Assembly (NCBI GenBank): GCA_900754255.1 | Contig: CAAECI010000043.1 | Span: forward strand, 1-20,202 | From: an uncultured Succinivibrio sp. | GTDB taxonomy: Bacteria; Pseudomonadota; Gammaproteobacteria; Enterobacterales; Succinivibrionaceae | DNA: 20,202 nt | Direction of reading: 5' to 3' | Notes under the pieces: model-generated | What the model saw: the letters and a program-made list of their open reading frames with translations, nothing else | Database searches by the model: none | What the model was told of the DNA's origin: nothing | Translations under genes and position numbers: made by a program | Shown here: positions 6,806 through 16,066 of the stretch, piece after piece | Numbering within the stretch: position 1 is the stretch's first letter | How the letters are laid out: every line of letters starts with the position of its first letter

Positions 6806-6836
6806 ATTTTAGCAAAAGAGCTGCAAATTAATTCAA
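6806..6836 (-). promoter_or_regulatory. Candidate extended -10 promoter upstream of the xpt terminator
   Basis: TGCTAAAAT (6806-6814) is an extended -10 element on the minus strand, with TTGAAT (6831-6836) 19 bases upstream as a loose -35. It follows the rpoC terminator. A transcript starting near 6799 would have about 80 bases of leader, with small stems such as GGCG/CGCC and GCCT/AGGC, before meeting the 6681-6721 terminator. I do not recognise a known purine or xanthine riboswitch class in it. Confidence 0.5.
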
Positions 6837-6847
6837 ACCCCGTATCT

Positions 6848-6880
6848 AAAAATAACAAGCCCGGAAATCTCTTTCCGGGC
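6848..6880 (-). terminator. Intrinsic terminator of the rplKAJL-rpoBC operon
   Basis: A 9-bp perfect stem GCCCGGAAA/TTTCCGGGC (6872-6880 with 6859-6867) has a 4-base loop. It is followed on the minus strand by TTGTTATTTTT. It lies about 20 bases after the rpoC stop codon. Confidence 0.9.
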
Positions 6881-6902
6881 CCATATTAAAGCTTAAGTCT
6901 TA

Positions 6903-9900
6903 TCATGCATTGGCATCCAGAGCCTCTAGCGCGGCTCCCATCTGCTTTTGCAATTCCTCGGTGGACACGTTGTTCTGCTCCTGCTCGTGAGCTGCTTCCG
7001 CACGCTCCAGAGCATCACGGCGATCCTTGTGGTACTTAAAGCCGGTACCGGCAGGGATCAAACGACCCACAATGACATTTTCCTTCAGGCCGCGCAGATC
7101 ATCAACCTTACCCTCCACGGAGGCTTCGGTTAGAACACGGGTGGTTTCCTGGAAGGAAGCAGCCGAAATAAAGGAGTCGGTGCTCAACGATGCCTTGGTA
7201 AGACCCATGAGAATATGTCTGTAGGCTACGGGCTTCTTACCTTGGGCAACAAGCTTTTCGTTGGCGATCACGACGTGGGACACCTCGGCAATTTCTCCCT
7301 GCAGGAACTCACGGGAGTCACCGGCATTGATGATTTCACACTTGCGTAACATCTGACGGACAATTACTTCAATGTGTTTGTCATTGATCTTAACGCCCTG
7401 CAGACGGTACACGTCCTGAACCTCGTTGACAATATAGTTGGCAACGGCATCAACACCGCGCAGTCTCAATATATCGTGAGGAGATTCGGGACCCTCGGCG
7501 ATCATTTCACCCTTCTGAACGCTTTCACCCTCGAATACGTTGAGGTTTCGGGACAAAGCAATCATTTCCTCGTGTGCGGGAATGAGATTGCCGAACTCGT
7601 CCTTGGCACCCTCGGCAGGAGTAATGATAAGACGACGTTTGGACTTGGTCTCCTTACCGAAGGTAACGGTACCGGAGATCTCGGCCAATATGGCAGGCTC
7701 CTTGGGCGAACGAGCTTCGAACAAATCGGCAACACGCGGCAGACCGCCGGTAATATCCTTGGTACCGCCTGCAACCTGAGGAATACGTGCGATCACGTCA
7801 CCGAGGTTGACCTCAGCTCCGTCCTGCAACTGCACAATGGCCTTAGCCTGCAGCATGTATTGAGCGGCCACGTTAGTCCCGGGGATCATGACATCATTGC
7901 CGTTTGCATCGACGATCTTGACCGAAGGACGTTTTTCCTTACCGGTAGCGGGACGAGCTGCCAGCTCACGGACCTCGATGGAGGAAATGCCCAGAGCCTC
8001 ATCCTCCTTCTTATCGACGGTCACACCCTCGATAATATCGATATATCTGATGAAGCCGCGCACCTCGGAAACGATGGGATGAGTATGAGGATCCCAACGG
8101 GCAACGGTCTGTCCGACCTTAACCTCATCGCCTTCCTTAACGTCCAATACTGCACCGTAAGGGATCTTATGAGATTCCTTGACAGACCCGAAATCGTCCA
8201 TAACGAACATTTCGGACTGACGGGAAACAACTACATCCTTGCCGTCGGTATTAGTAACGGTCTTGGAATTTTCGATCTTAATCTTACCGTTGTTGCGTAC
8301 GGTTGCTCCGGACTCTGCTACAGCACGCGATGCCGCACCGCCGATGTGGAAGGTACGCATGGTAAGCTGGGTTCCGGGCTCACCGATGGACTGTGCGGCA
8401 ATGACGCCGACGGCCTCACCGGGATTGACCTGCTTGCCGCGGGCGAGATCACGACCGTAGCACTTGGCGCAGATGCCGAACTTGCACTTACAGGTAATAG
8501 GCGAGCGAACCTTAACTCTGTCGACCTGTGCCGACTCGAGCAGATCACAAAGCTTCTCATCAAGCAAAGTGCCTGCAGGGATCAGTACATCCTTGGAGCC
8601 GGGCTTCAATACGTCGACAGCCACGGTTCTACCGAGCACGCGATCACGCAGGTTCTCAATTACATCACCGCCGGAAACGTGCGGAGTAATGAGCAGTCCG
8701 TCATCAGTACCGCAGTCTTCCTCGGTGATCACCAGATCCTGAGCAACGTCGACAAGACGACGAGTCAGATAACCGGAGTTTGCGGTCTTCAAGGCGGTAT
8801 CGGCCAAACCCTTACGTGCACCGTGAGTTGAAATGAAGTACTGCTGTACATTCAGACCCTCACGGAAGTTTGCGGTAATAGGGGTCTCGATGATGGAGCC
8901 GTCAGGCTTGGCCATCAGACCGCGCATACCGGCAAGCTGACGGATCTGAGCGGCCGAACCACGTGCACCTGAATCGGCCATCATAAAGATGGAGTTGAAG
9001 GATGCTTCCTTCTCCTTCTCCCCTAAGATGTTCTCCGCTTCCTGTACGGACAGGTTGTTCATCATGGCTTTACCGACCTTTTCGTTGGCGGTTGACCAAA
9101 CGTCGATGACCTTGTTGTATCTTTCGCCGGCAGTGATCTGACCGTTCTCATACTGAGCCTGAACACTCATCACCTCGCGCTGGGCGGCGGAAATGATCTG
9201 CTGTTTCTCAGCAGGGATTAACATATCGTCGACGCATACGGACGATCCGGACAAAGCGGCATGAGCAAAGCCGGTGTACATGATGTGATCGGCGAACATG
9301 CAAGTGTCCTTAAGACCCAACTGGTGATAGCAAGTATTGAGCAATGCGGCGATCTTCTTCTTGCCCAGAGGCTGGTTCGATACATGCGTGAACCAGTTCT
9401 TTTGGGACATGATCTCAGGCAGAGTCTCCGCAGTCACGCCCTCAGCGGGAGGATCGATGAGATCGAAGGACAGACCCTTAGGCAAGATCAATGAAAGCAT
9501 CGCACGACCGATGGTGGTCAGACGCATTTCGTTATGCTCGATGAATTCTCCGCTCTCCTGATCCTTGGTCCAATAACGTACGCGGCAGGCAATACGAGCC
9601 TGGAAATCGGCCAAATCGGACTTATAAAGACGCTCGGCCTCTTCAGCGGAGGAAACGATGAGTCCCTCACCCTTGGCACCGATACGCATGCGGGTCTGAT
9701 AGTACAAACCGAGCACGACGTCCTGCGCCGGAACAATGATAGGATCTCCGGATGCAGGCGAGAGAATATTATTGGTCGACAACATCAGGCAACGGGCTTC
9801 AAGCTGAGCCTCGAGAGTCAAAGGCACATGCACGGCCATCTGGTCACCGTCGAAGTCTGCGTTAAAGGCAGGACATACGAGCGGGTGCAGACGAATGGCT

Positions 9901-11351
9901 TTACCCTCGATCAAAATTGGCTCAAAGGCCTGAATTCCCAAACGGTGCAAGGTAGGTGCACGGTTGAGCATAATGGGATGCTCACGAATTACCTCATCGA
10001 GAATATCCCATACTACGGCATCCTCGCGCTCGACCATCTTCTTAGCGGCCTTGATGGTGGTAGCCATGCCACGCATCTCCAAACGACCGTAAATGAAGGG
10101 CTTGAACAGCTCCAAAGCCATCTTCTTGGGCAGACCGCACTGATGCAATCTGAGGAAAGGTCCGCAGGTAATAACGGAACGGCCTGAATAGTCAACACGC
10201 TTACCGAGCAGGTTTTGACGGAAGCGACCCTGCTTACCCTTAATCATGTCGGCTAAGGACTTGAGAGGACGCTTGTTGGAGCCGGTAATGGCGCGACCGC
10301 GACGACCGTTATCCATTAAAGCGTCGACGGACTCCTGCAACATACGCTTTTCATTGCGTACGATGATTTCAGGAGCAGCAAGTTCAAGCAGTCTCTTCAA
10401 ACGGTTATTACGATTGATTACACGACGGTACAAATCGTTCAAATCAGAAGTTGCAAAGCGACCGCCGTCCAAGGGTACCAAAGGACGCAGATCGGGAGGC
10501 AATACCGGCAGAACGGTTAAAATCATCCATTCGGGTTTGTTGCCTGACTTTAAGAAGCTCTCGATAAGCTTAAGACGCTTGGCAAACTTCTTGCGATTGG
10601 ACTCCGAGGAGGTGGAATCCAGTGCCTCACGCAAATTCTTTTCTTCCTGCTCCAAATTGATGTGCTGCAAAAGCTCTAAAATTGCTTCCGCGCCCATCTT
10701 GGCGCTGAAATCGTCACCGTACTTGGAAAGCGCATCGACGTACTGCTCTTCATTCAAAAGCTGACGCTCGCTTAAATCGGTCATACCCGCATCGGTAACT
10801 ACATAGCTCTCGAAATAAAGCACGCTTTCAATATCACGCAACTTCATATCCAGAATGAGGCCGATACGCGAAGGCAGGGATTTCAAATACCAAATATGTG
10901 CAACCGGAGCTGCCAATTCGATATGACCCATGCGCTCACGGCGAACCTTGGCCTGGGTAACCTCCACACCGCACTTATCGCAGATGGTTCCGCGGTGCTT
11001 TAAGCGCTTATATTTACCGCAAAGACATTCGTAATCCTTAACGGGTCCGAAGATTTTGCAGCAGAAAAGACCGTCACGCTCGGGCTTAAAGGTACGGTAG
11101 TTAATGGTCTCAGGTTTTTTAACCTCACCGTAGGACCAAGCATGGATCATCTCGGGGGATGCCAAACCGATCTTGATGGCGTCGAAGTCCTCGAGACGTT
11201 GTTTATTGAACATGTTGCTGCGGGTGGCCAGCTTGCCGAGGCTTTCGCTGATGCCAAGATCCAGAGCGTCGTCCTCTTTAGGAGTGCTCTTGGCAGTACT
11301 GGCGGTCAAGCCCTTTAACAGCTCTTCGTCCTGATTGTTTTCAATGCTCAC
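6903..11351 (-). CDS. rpoC: RNA polymerase beta' subunit, with N-terminal extension and short insert
   Basis: Beta' carries the Mg-binding active site of RNA polymerase. Numbering from the GTG start at 11351, the zinc-binding domain cysteines are 109, 111, 124 and 127, and the catalytic NADFDGD is 497-503. The second zinc cluster (CKFGICAKCYG) and the trigger loop region are intact. I prefer GTG 11351 because GGGAGA lies 7 bases upstream; the in-frame ATG at 11366 has no Shine-Dalgarno. The product has 1482 residues against 1407 in E. coli. It has about 39 extra residues before EDFDAIKI and about 25 extra at 633-657, after the E. coli Ile591 equivalent. Both regions lack similarity to the E. 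coli protein. It follows rpoB by 57 bases. Confidence 0.99.
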   Translation of the reverse strand: MSIENNQDEELLKGLTASTAKSTPKEDDALDLGISESLGKLATRSNMFNKQRLEDFDAIKIGLASPEMIHAWSYGEVKKPETINYRTFKPERDGLFCCKIFGPVKDYECLCGKYKRLKHRGTICDKCGVEVTQAKVRRERMGHIELAAPVAHIWYLKSLPSRIGLILDMKLRDIESVLYFESYVVTDAGMTDLSERQLLNEEQYVDALSKYGDDFSAKMGAEAILELLQHINLEQEEKNLREALDSTSSESNRKKFAKRLKLIESFLKSGNKPEWMILTVLPVLPPDLRPLVPLDGGRFATSDLNDLYRRVINRNNRLKRLLELAAPEIIVRNEKRMLQESVDALMDNGRRGRAITGSNKRPLKSLADMIKGKQGRFRQNLLGKRVDYSGRSVITCGPFLRLHQCGLPKKMALELFKPFIYGRLEMRGMATTIKAAKKMVEREDAVVWDILDEVIREHPIMLNRAPTLHRLGIQAFEPILIEGKAIRLHPLVCPAFNADFDGDQMAVHVPLTLEAQLEARCLMLSTNNILSPASGDPIIVPAQDVVLGLYYQTRMRIGAKGEGLIVSSAEEAERLYKSDLADFQARIACRVRYWTKDQESGEFIEHNEMRLTTIGRAMLSLILPKGLSFDLIDPPAEGVTAETLPEIMSQKNWFTHVSNQPLGKKKIAALLNTCYHQLGLKDTCMFADHIMYTGFAHAALSGSSVCVDDMLIPAEKQQIISAAQREVMSVQAQYENGQITAGERYNKVIDVWSTANEKVGKAMMNNLSVQEAENILGEKEKEASFNSIFMMADSGARGSAAQIRQLAGMRGLMAKPDGSIIETPITANFREGLNVQQYFISTHGARKGLADTALKTANSGYLTRRLVDVAQDLVITEEDCGTDDGLLITPHVSGGDVIENLRDRVLGRTVAVDVLKPGSKDVLIPAGTLLDEKLCDLLESAQVDRVKVRSPITCKCKFGICAKCYGRDLARGKQVNPGEAVGVIAAQSIGEPGTQLTMRTFHIGGAASRAVAESGATVRNNGKIKIENSKTVTNTDGKDVVVSRQSEMFVMDDFGSVKESHKIPYGAVLDVKEGDEVKVGQTVARWDPHTHPIVSEVRGFIRYIDIIEGVTVDKKEDEALGISSIEVRELAARPATGKEKRPSVKIVDANGNDVMIPGTNVAAQYMLQAKAIVQLQDGAEVNLGDVIARIPQVAGGTKDITGGLPRVADLFEARSPKEPAILAEISGTVTFGKETKSKRRLIITPAEGAKDEFGNLIPAHEEMIALSRNLNVFEGESVQKGEMIAEGPESPHDILRLRGVDAVANYIVNEVQDVYRLQGVKINDKHIEVIVRQMLRKCEIINAGDSREFLQGEIAEVSHVVIANEKLVAQGKKPVAYRHILMGLTKASLSTDSFISAASFQETTRVLTEASVEGKVDDLRGLKENVIVGRLIPAGTGFKYHKDRRDALERAEAAHEQEQNNVSTEELQKQMGAALEALDANA

Positions 11352-11379
11352 AACAGTATCTCCCATTGTCGTAGCTGTG

Positions 11380-11398
11380 GCCGGGATATGATCCCGGC
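11380..11398 (-). other. Stem-loop between rpoB and rpoC
   Basis: An 8-bp GC-rich perfect stem (GCCGGGAT/ATCCCGGC) with a 3-base loop lies in the rpoB-rpoC gap. No U-tract follows, so it is not a terminator. It may limit ribosome read-through or mark an mRNA processing point. Confidence 0.6.
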
Positions 11399-11408
11399 TA
11401 CAAATTCT

Positions 11409-14400
11409 TTAAACCTTGCGAATGAGCTCAATGTTGATGCCAAGTGAACGAATTTCACGCAGCAACACATTGAAGGACTCAGGAATGCCGGCATCCATGC
11501 GATACACGCCGTCCACGATGTTCTTATACATCTTGGTTCTGCCGTTGACATCGTCGGACTTGACGGTAAGCATTTCACGCAAGGTGTATGCTGCACCGTA
11601 AGCCTCCAGAGCCCAGACTTCCATTTCTCCGAAGCGCTGACCGCCGAATTGAGCTTTACCGCCCAGAGGCTGCTGGGTAACCAAGCTGTACGAGCCGGTG
11701 GAACGGGCATGCATCTTGTCATCAACCAAGTGATTGAGCTTGAGCATGTACATGATGCCTACGGTAACCTTGCGCTCGAAAGCACGGCCAGTACGTCCGT
11801 CGTATAAGGTCATCTGTCCGCTTTCGGGCATTCCGGCCAAACGCAACAACGCCTTAATGTCTTTTTCCTGGGCGCCGTCAAATACCGGTGTAGCCACGGG
11901 CAAGCCGTCACGCAGATTGTTGGCAAGTAACATAACCTGCTCATCGGACAATTCGGATATGTCAACCTTCTGTGATGAGTCACCGAGATCATAGATTTCC
12001 TGCAGGGTCTTGCGCAGCTCGGCACAGGCTCTGTGCTCATTAAGCATGCGATTGATCATGTCACCTATCCCCTTGGCCGCAAGTCCCAAATGGACTTCCA
12101 GCACCTGACCGATGTTCATTCGTGAAGGCACACCCAGAGGATTTAATACCATATCCACTGGATGTCCGTTCTCATCGAAAGGCATATCCTCGATAGGGGT
12201 AATTCTGGAAATAACACCCTTGTTACCGTGACGACCTGCAAGTTTGTCACCGGGCTGAATGCGACGCTTGATCGCCAAATATACCTTAACAATCTTCAAC
12301 ACACCGGGAGTGAGATCATCGCCCTCGATGAACTTCTTCTTCTCCTTTTCGAATTTGTCCTTATATTCCTTGGCAAATTCCTCAAGGCGGGCGGAGAACT
12401 CCTCCAGCTGACGCTGGGCGGTATCGTTATCCAGACGCTGAGACAGAACCTTTTCATCTTCTATGGCGTCAACCTTAGCCTTGTCCATACCGTTGCGTAC
12501 GAGCAGGGCTCTGGCCTGGTTGATAAGTCCGGAGGTTAAGAAAGCGAATTCCTCGTCCAGATCTTTCTTGACCTGAGCGATGTGCATATCCTCGATTTCC
12601 TTGGCACGCTTATCCTTTTCAACACCCTCGCGAGTGAAGATCTGTACGTCGACCACGGTACCGACACAATCGTTGGGAACACGCAACGAGGAATCCTTAA
12701 CCTCGGAGGCCTTCTCACCGAAAATGGCACGGAGCAACTTCTCCTCAGGAGTAAGCTGAGTCTCTCCCTTGGGAGTAACCTTACCTACCAGAATATCCCC
12801 GCCGTTGACCTCGGCACCGACATAGACGATACCGGCCTCGTCAAGCTTGGACAAAGCCGCCTCACCGACATTAGGAATATCGGCGGTAATTTCCTCAGGT
12901 CCAAGCTTGGTATCGCGGGCAACACAGGAAAGCTCAACTATGTGAATAGTGGTCAATCTGTCCTTCGCGGCAACACGCTCGGACACCATGATTGAATCCT
13001 CGTAGTTGTAGCCGTTCCAGGGCATAAAGGCGATACGCATGTTCTGACCCAGGGCCAATTCACCCATATCGGTTGAACAGCCGTCAGCCAAAACGTCACC
13101 GGCCTTTACCTGTTCATGCAAAGAGACGCAGGGGCGCTGATTGATGCAGGTATTCTGGTTTGATCTCGAATACTTAATTAAGTTGTAAATATCGATGCCG
13201 GCATCGTACTCGTTCTCGACCTCGTCAAGATTTACGCGTACGACAATACGTGCACCGTCAACGTGCTCGATGACACCGCCGCGCTTGGCGATGATGGCAA
13301 CGCCTGAGTCAACAGCTACGGCACGCTCCATTCCGGTACCAACGAAGGGCTTCTCGGAGCGAACGGTAGGAACGGCCTGACGTTGCATGTTTGCGCCCAT
13401 CAAGGCGCGGTTGGCGTCGTCGTGCTCAAGGAACGGGATCAAAGCGGCTGCGACGGAAATAATCTGCTGCGGCGAAACGTCCATAAACTGGACATCGGAG
13501 GCCTTACGTACGACGGAATCACCGTTGTAACGGCACTGTACGTACTCAGGGATGATCTTTCCGTTCTCGTCAAGATCGGTATTTGCCTGAGCGATCACAT
13601 ATTGACCTTCATCGATAGCGGACAAATATGCGAACTCTTCCTCAGCTACGCCGTTACGCACATAGCGATAAGGAGTCTCGAGGAAGCCGTAATCATTGCA
13701 ACGGGCAAACACAGACAGGGAGTTAATCAAGCCGATGTTAGGACCTTCAGGGGTCTCAATCGGGCACAGGCGACCGTAGTGAGTGGGATGCACGTCACGT
13801 ACCTCAAAGCCTGCACGCTCAGGAGTCAAGCCACCGGGACCCAAGGCAGAAATTCTGCGCTTATTGGTGATCTCGGACAGAGGATTGTTCTGATCCATGA
13901 ATTGGGACAGCTGGGACGAGCCGTAGAACTCTCTGATGGCCGCGCTGATGGGCTTAGCGTTGATAAGCTCCTGAGGAGTGGTGTTATCAAGATCGCCTAA
14001 GGACAATCTCTCTCTCACCGCACGCTCCACGCGTACAAGACCGATACGGAACTGGTTTTCGGCCATTTCACCAACACTGCGGATACGACGGTTGCCCAAG
14101 TGATCGATATCGTCCACGCTGTCTTTGCCGTTACGGATCTTAATTAAGTAACGCAGAACGTTAATGATATCGGAAGCGCTGAGAGTGCCGCGCATGGCTT
14201 CGTTGTCGATGCGGCTGCGATCAAGCTTCAAAGCCTTGTTCTTGGAATCCGTAACCTTACAATTAAATTCGGATACGTTTACATCAAGGCCTAAGGTATC
14301 GAGAGGCAGGATCACGGCTTCATCAAAACCGAATTTACCCTCTTCCTTGTCCTTGGCATCGAACTTGACCTTAAACAGGAAACGCTCTGCTGCGGGGAGG

Positions 14401-15896
14401 AGTTCATCCTCATCACGACAGAAAATACCGTAATTGAGGTAATCCAGAAGTTTATAGCTGCTGGAAACAGGAGCGCTGTCAGGCAGACATTTGCGCTCGT
14501 CATCATCCAAATAACCCTTGATCGTGTCAATGATCTTAGGGAAGGAGCAGTACACGTTTCCGTCGCAAACCACTACTCCGGATTCCTCATTGTTGAAGGA
14601 AACATCCGGATCGGACAGATAACGCTTAAGTCCCAGACGGAAGTTCTTGAGCTCATAGAAACGAGAATCGAACTTCATGCGACCTACGGAGGATAGATCG
14701 TAACGATCTTCAGCGAAGAAGAGGTTATTAAACAAAGCCTCAGCCGCTTCGATGGTGGCATTTTCACCAGGACGCATCATCTTATAAATTTCAAAGAGTG
14801 CGGCCTGACGATCGGCCTCATCAGAACTCAGATCGCGAGTGGTATCGTTGCGAAGCGTATCGGCCATAAACGGACCTTCGTTTACTTGGCTGATATACAG
14901 TACTTCAAGCTTCTTGATACCGGCGGCCCCGATCACGGGAAGAGTATCCTCAGTAATGACCGTATTGGCACAAAGAACGACATTGCCGTCCTTATCGGAA
15001 TAATTCTTAGCAACGATCTTGCCCAATAAATAGTCGGCAGGAACGTCGACGGTCTTGGCACCGGCCTTCTTAAGAAGACGGATGTGACGACCGGTTATCT
15101 TTTTGCCCTTCTCGACAATTAATTCCTTGCCGACGGCAATATCAAAGGTTGCAACCTCACCCTGCAATCTCTCGGGAATAAGCTCCATAGAGATCTTGTT
15201 AGATTTTAGGGTGAACTCAACAGTATCGAAGAACATGCCGAGGATCTGCTCGGTGTTCAAGCCCAAGGCACGAAGCAATACGGTTGCAGGCAACTTACGA
15301 CGACGATCGATACGTACGAACAAATTGTCGCGATGATCGAACTCAAAGTCGAGCCAAGAGCCACGATAAGGGATCACGCGTGAGCTGAACAGCACACGGC
15401 CGGGGTGGGTCTTGCCCTTATCGTCATCGAAAAATACGCCCGGAGAACGATGTAACTGGGATACGACTACACGCTCGGTACCGTTGATGATGAAAGTACC
15501 GTTGTCGGTCATGAGCGGGATCTCACCCATGTAAACATCCTGGTCAATGCGTTCCTTTACGGTTTTGGGCGCTTCCTTGTCGTAGCGGATAAGGCTCAGC
15601 TTGACCTTCAAAGGTGCCGAGTAGGTAGTACCGCGGATCATGCACTCGCGGACGGTGAACTTGGGTTCACCCAGGTGGAAGCTGTTATAAGCCAGTTCTG
15701 CATTGCCGGAGTTGCTCTTGATAGGGAACACACTCTTGAATGCGGCAACAAGTCCGTTCTCATTGTTCGGATCGGAACTGATGAACTGCTTGAAGGAATC
15801 TATTTGAACGGCCAGCAGATAGGGAGTATCTAAGACTTTTACTCGCTTGCCGAAATCCTTACGGATGCGCTTTTGCTCAGTATAGGAGTAGACCAT
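11409..15896 (-). CDS. rpoB: RNA polymerase beta subunit with a large lobe insertion
   Basis: Beta forms the catalytic pincer and rifampicin pocket of RNA polymerase. The product has 1495 residues against 1342 in E. coli and aligns closely from MVYSYTEQKRIRKDFGKR to SLGINIEL. The excess is mostly one block, residues 410-571. It lies between GRMKF (405-409, E. coli 401-405) and LSASDIINV (572-580, E. coli from 420), where E. coli has only 14 residues. The rifampicin cluster SQLSQFMDQNNPLSE starts at 661. The residue equivalent to E. coli His526 is Asn678, while those matching Gln513, Asp516 and Ser531 are unchanged. The E. coli-type SI1 and SI2 regions are present. The ATG at 15896 has GAGG 11 bases upstream. 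Confidence 0.99.
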   Translation of the reverse strand: MVYSYTEQKRIRKDFGKRVKVLDTPYLLAVQIDSFKQFISSDPNNENGLVAAFKSVFPIKSNSGNAELAYNSFHLGEPKFTVRECMIRGTTYSAPLKVKLSLIRYDKEAPKTVKERIDQDVYMGEIPLMTDNGTFIINGTERVVVSQLHRSPGVFFDDDKGKTHPGRVLFSSRVIPYRGSWLDFEFDHRDNLFVRIDRRRKLPATVLLRALGLNTEQILGMFFDTVEFTLKSNKISMELIPERLQGEVATFDIAVGKELIVEKGKKITGRHIRLLKKAGAKTVDVPADYLLGKIVAKNYSDKDGNVVLCANTVITEDTLPVIGAAGIKKLEVLYISQVNEGPFMADTLRNDTTRDLSSDEADRQAALFEIYKMMRPGENATIEAAEALFNNLFFAEDRYDLSSVGRMKFDSRFYELKNFRLGLKRYLSDPDVSFNNEESGVVVCDGNVYCSFPKIIDTIKGYLDDDERKCLPDSAPVSSSYKLLDYLNYGIFCRDEDELLPAAERFLFKVKFDAKDKEEGKFGFDEAVILPLDTLGLDVNVSEFNCKVTDSKNKALKLDRSRIDNEAMRGTLSASDIINVLRYLIKIRNGKDSVDDIDHLGNRRIRSVGEMAENQFRIGLVRVERAVRERLSLGDLDNTTPQELINAKPISAAIREFYGSSQLSQFMDQNNPLSEITNKRRISALGPGGLTPERAGFEVRDVHPTHYGRLCPIETPEGPNIGLINSLSVFARCNDYGFLETPYRYVRNGVAEEEFAYLSAIDEGQYVIAQANTDLDENGKIIPEYVQCRYNGDSVVRKASDVQFMDVSPQQIISVAAALIPFLEHDDANRALMGANMQRQAVPTVRSEKPFVGTGMERAVAVDSGVAIIAKRGGVIEHVDGARIVVRVNLDEVENEYDAGIDIYNLIKYSRSNQNTCINQRPCVSLHEQVKAGDVLADGCSTDMGELALGQNMRIAFMPWNGYNYEDSIMVSERVAAKDRLTTIHIVELSCVARDTKLGPEEITADIPNVGEAALSKLDEAGIVYVGAEVNGGDILVGKVTPKGETQLTPEEKLLRAIFGEKASEVKDSSLRVPNDCVGTVVDVQIFTREGVEKDKRAKEIEDMHIAQVKKDLDEEFAFLTSGLINQARALLVRNGMDKAKVDAIEDEKVLSQRLDNDTAQRQLEEFSARLEEFAKEYKDKFEKEKKKFIEGDDLTPGVLKIVKVYLAIKRRIQPGDKLAGRHGNKGVISRITPIEDMPFDENGHPVDMVLNPLGVPSRMNIGQVLEVHLGLAAKGIGDMINRMLNEHRACAELRKTLQEIYDLGDSSQKVDISELSDEQVMLLANNLRDGLPVATPVFDGAQEKDIKALLRLAGMPESGQMTLYDGRTGRAFERKVTVGIMYMLKLNHLVDDKMHARSTGSYSLVTQQPLGGKAQFGGQRFGEMEVWALEAYGAAYTLREMLTVKSDDVNGRTKMYKNIVDGVYRMDAGIPESFNVLLREIRSLGINIELIRKV

Positions 15897-15969
15897 GGAT
15901 AGGGGATCCTCGAATTGATCTGTTTCCGGTATGAGATGCTACTGCATCTTATGTCTTATTCAGTCACCG

Positions 15970-16001
15970 AACCCGAGACCCCTGAAAAGAGGCCTCGGGT
16001 T
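15970..16001 (-). other. Attenuator or RNase III-type hairpin between rplL and rpoB
   Basis: A long stem pairs 15970-15983 with 15988-16001. Eight perfect outer pairs (AACCCGAG/CTCGGGTT) are followed by an inner stem with two mismatches, and the loop is TTTC on the transcript. No U-tract follows. In E. coli the same gap holds a partial terminator and an RNase III site that set the rpoBC to rplJL ratio; a similar role is inferred from position. Confidence 0.6.
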
Positions 16002-16024
16002 AGTTTACAGGACATTGATCCTGT

Positions 16025-16048
16025 GCATCGGCCGGTGTAAACCGATGC
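16025..16048 (-). other. Second hairpin just after rplL
   Basis: A 7-bp stem GCATCGG/CCGATGC (16042-16048 with 16025-16031) encloses 10 bases. An alternative inner fold, CGGT/ACCG, is possible. It starts 19 bases after the rplL stop and has no U-tract. It probably protects the abundant rplJL message or acts together with the next hairpin. Confidence 0.5.
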
Positions 16049-16066
16049 TATGCAGCAACTGCCGGA

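Noticed and set aside
7374..8831. A 485-codon open frame on the plus strand, antisense to rpoC
   Set aside because: It lies wholly inside the conserved rpoC coding region, has no visible ribosome-binding site or known motif, and is the expected result of codon bias leaving the opposite frame open.
9534..10187. Plus-strand open frame antisense to rpoC; similar one at 13383-14000 antisense to rpoB
   Set aside because: Both are shadows of strongly conserved coding sequence with no independent evidence.
14184..14669. Possibility that the RpoB insert is an intein or mobile element
   Set aside because: No intein splice motifs (N-terminal Cys/Ser block, C-terminal His-Asn), no endonuclease motif, no inverted repeats or target duplications at the edges, and the length (about 150 residues) is at the very low end for an intein.
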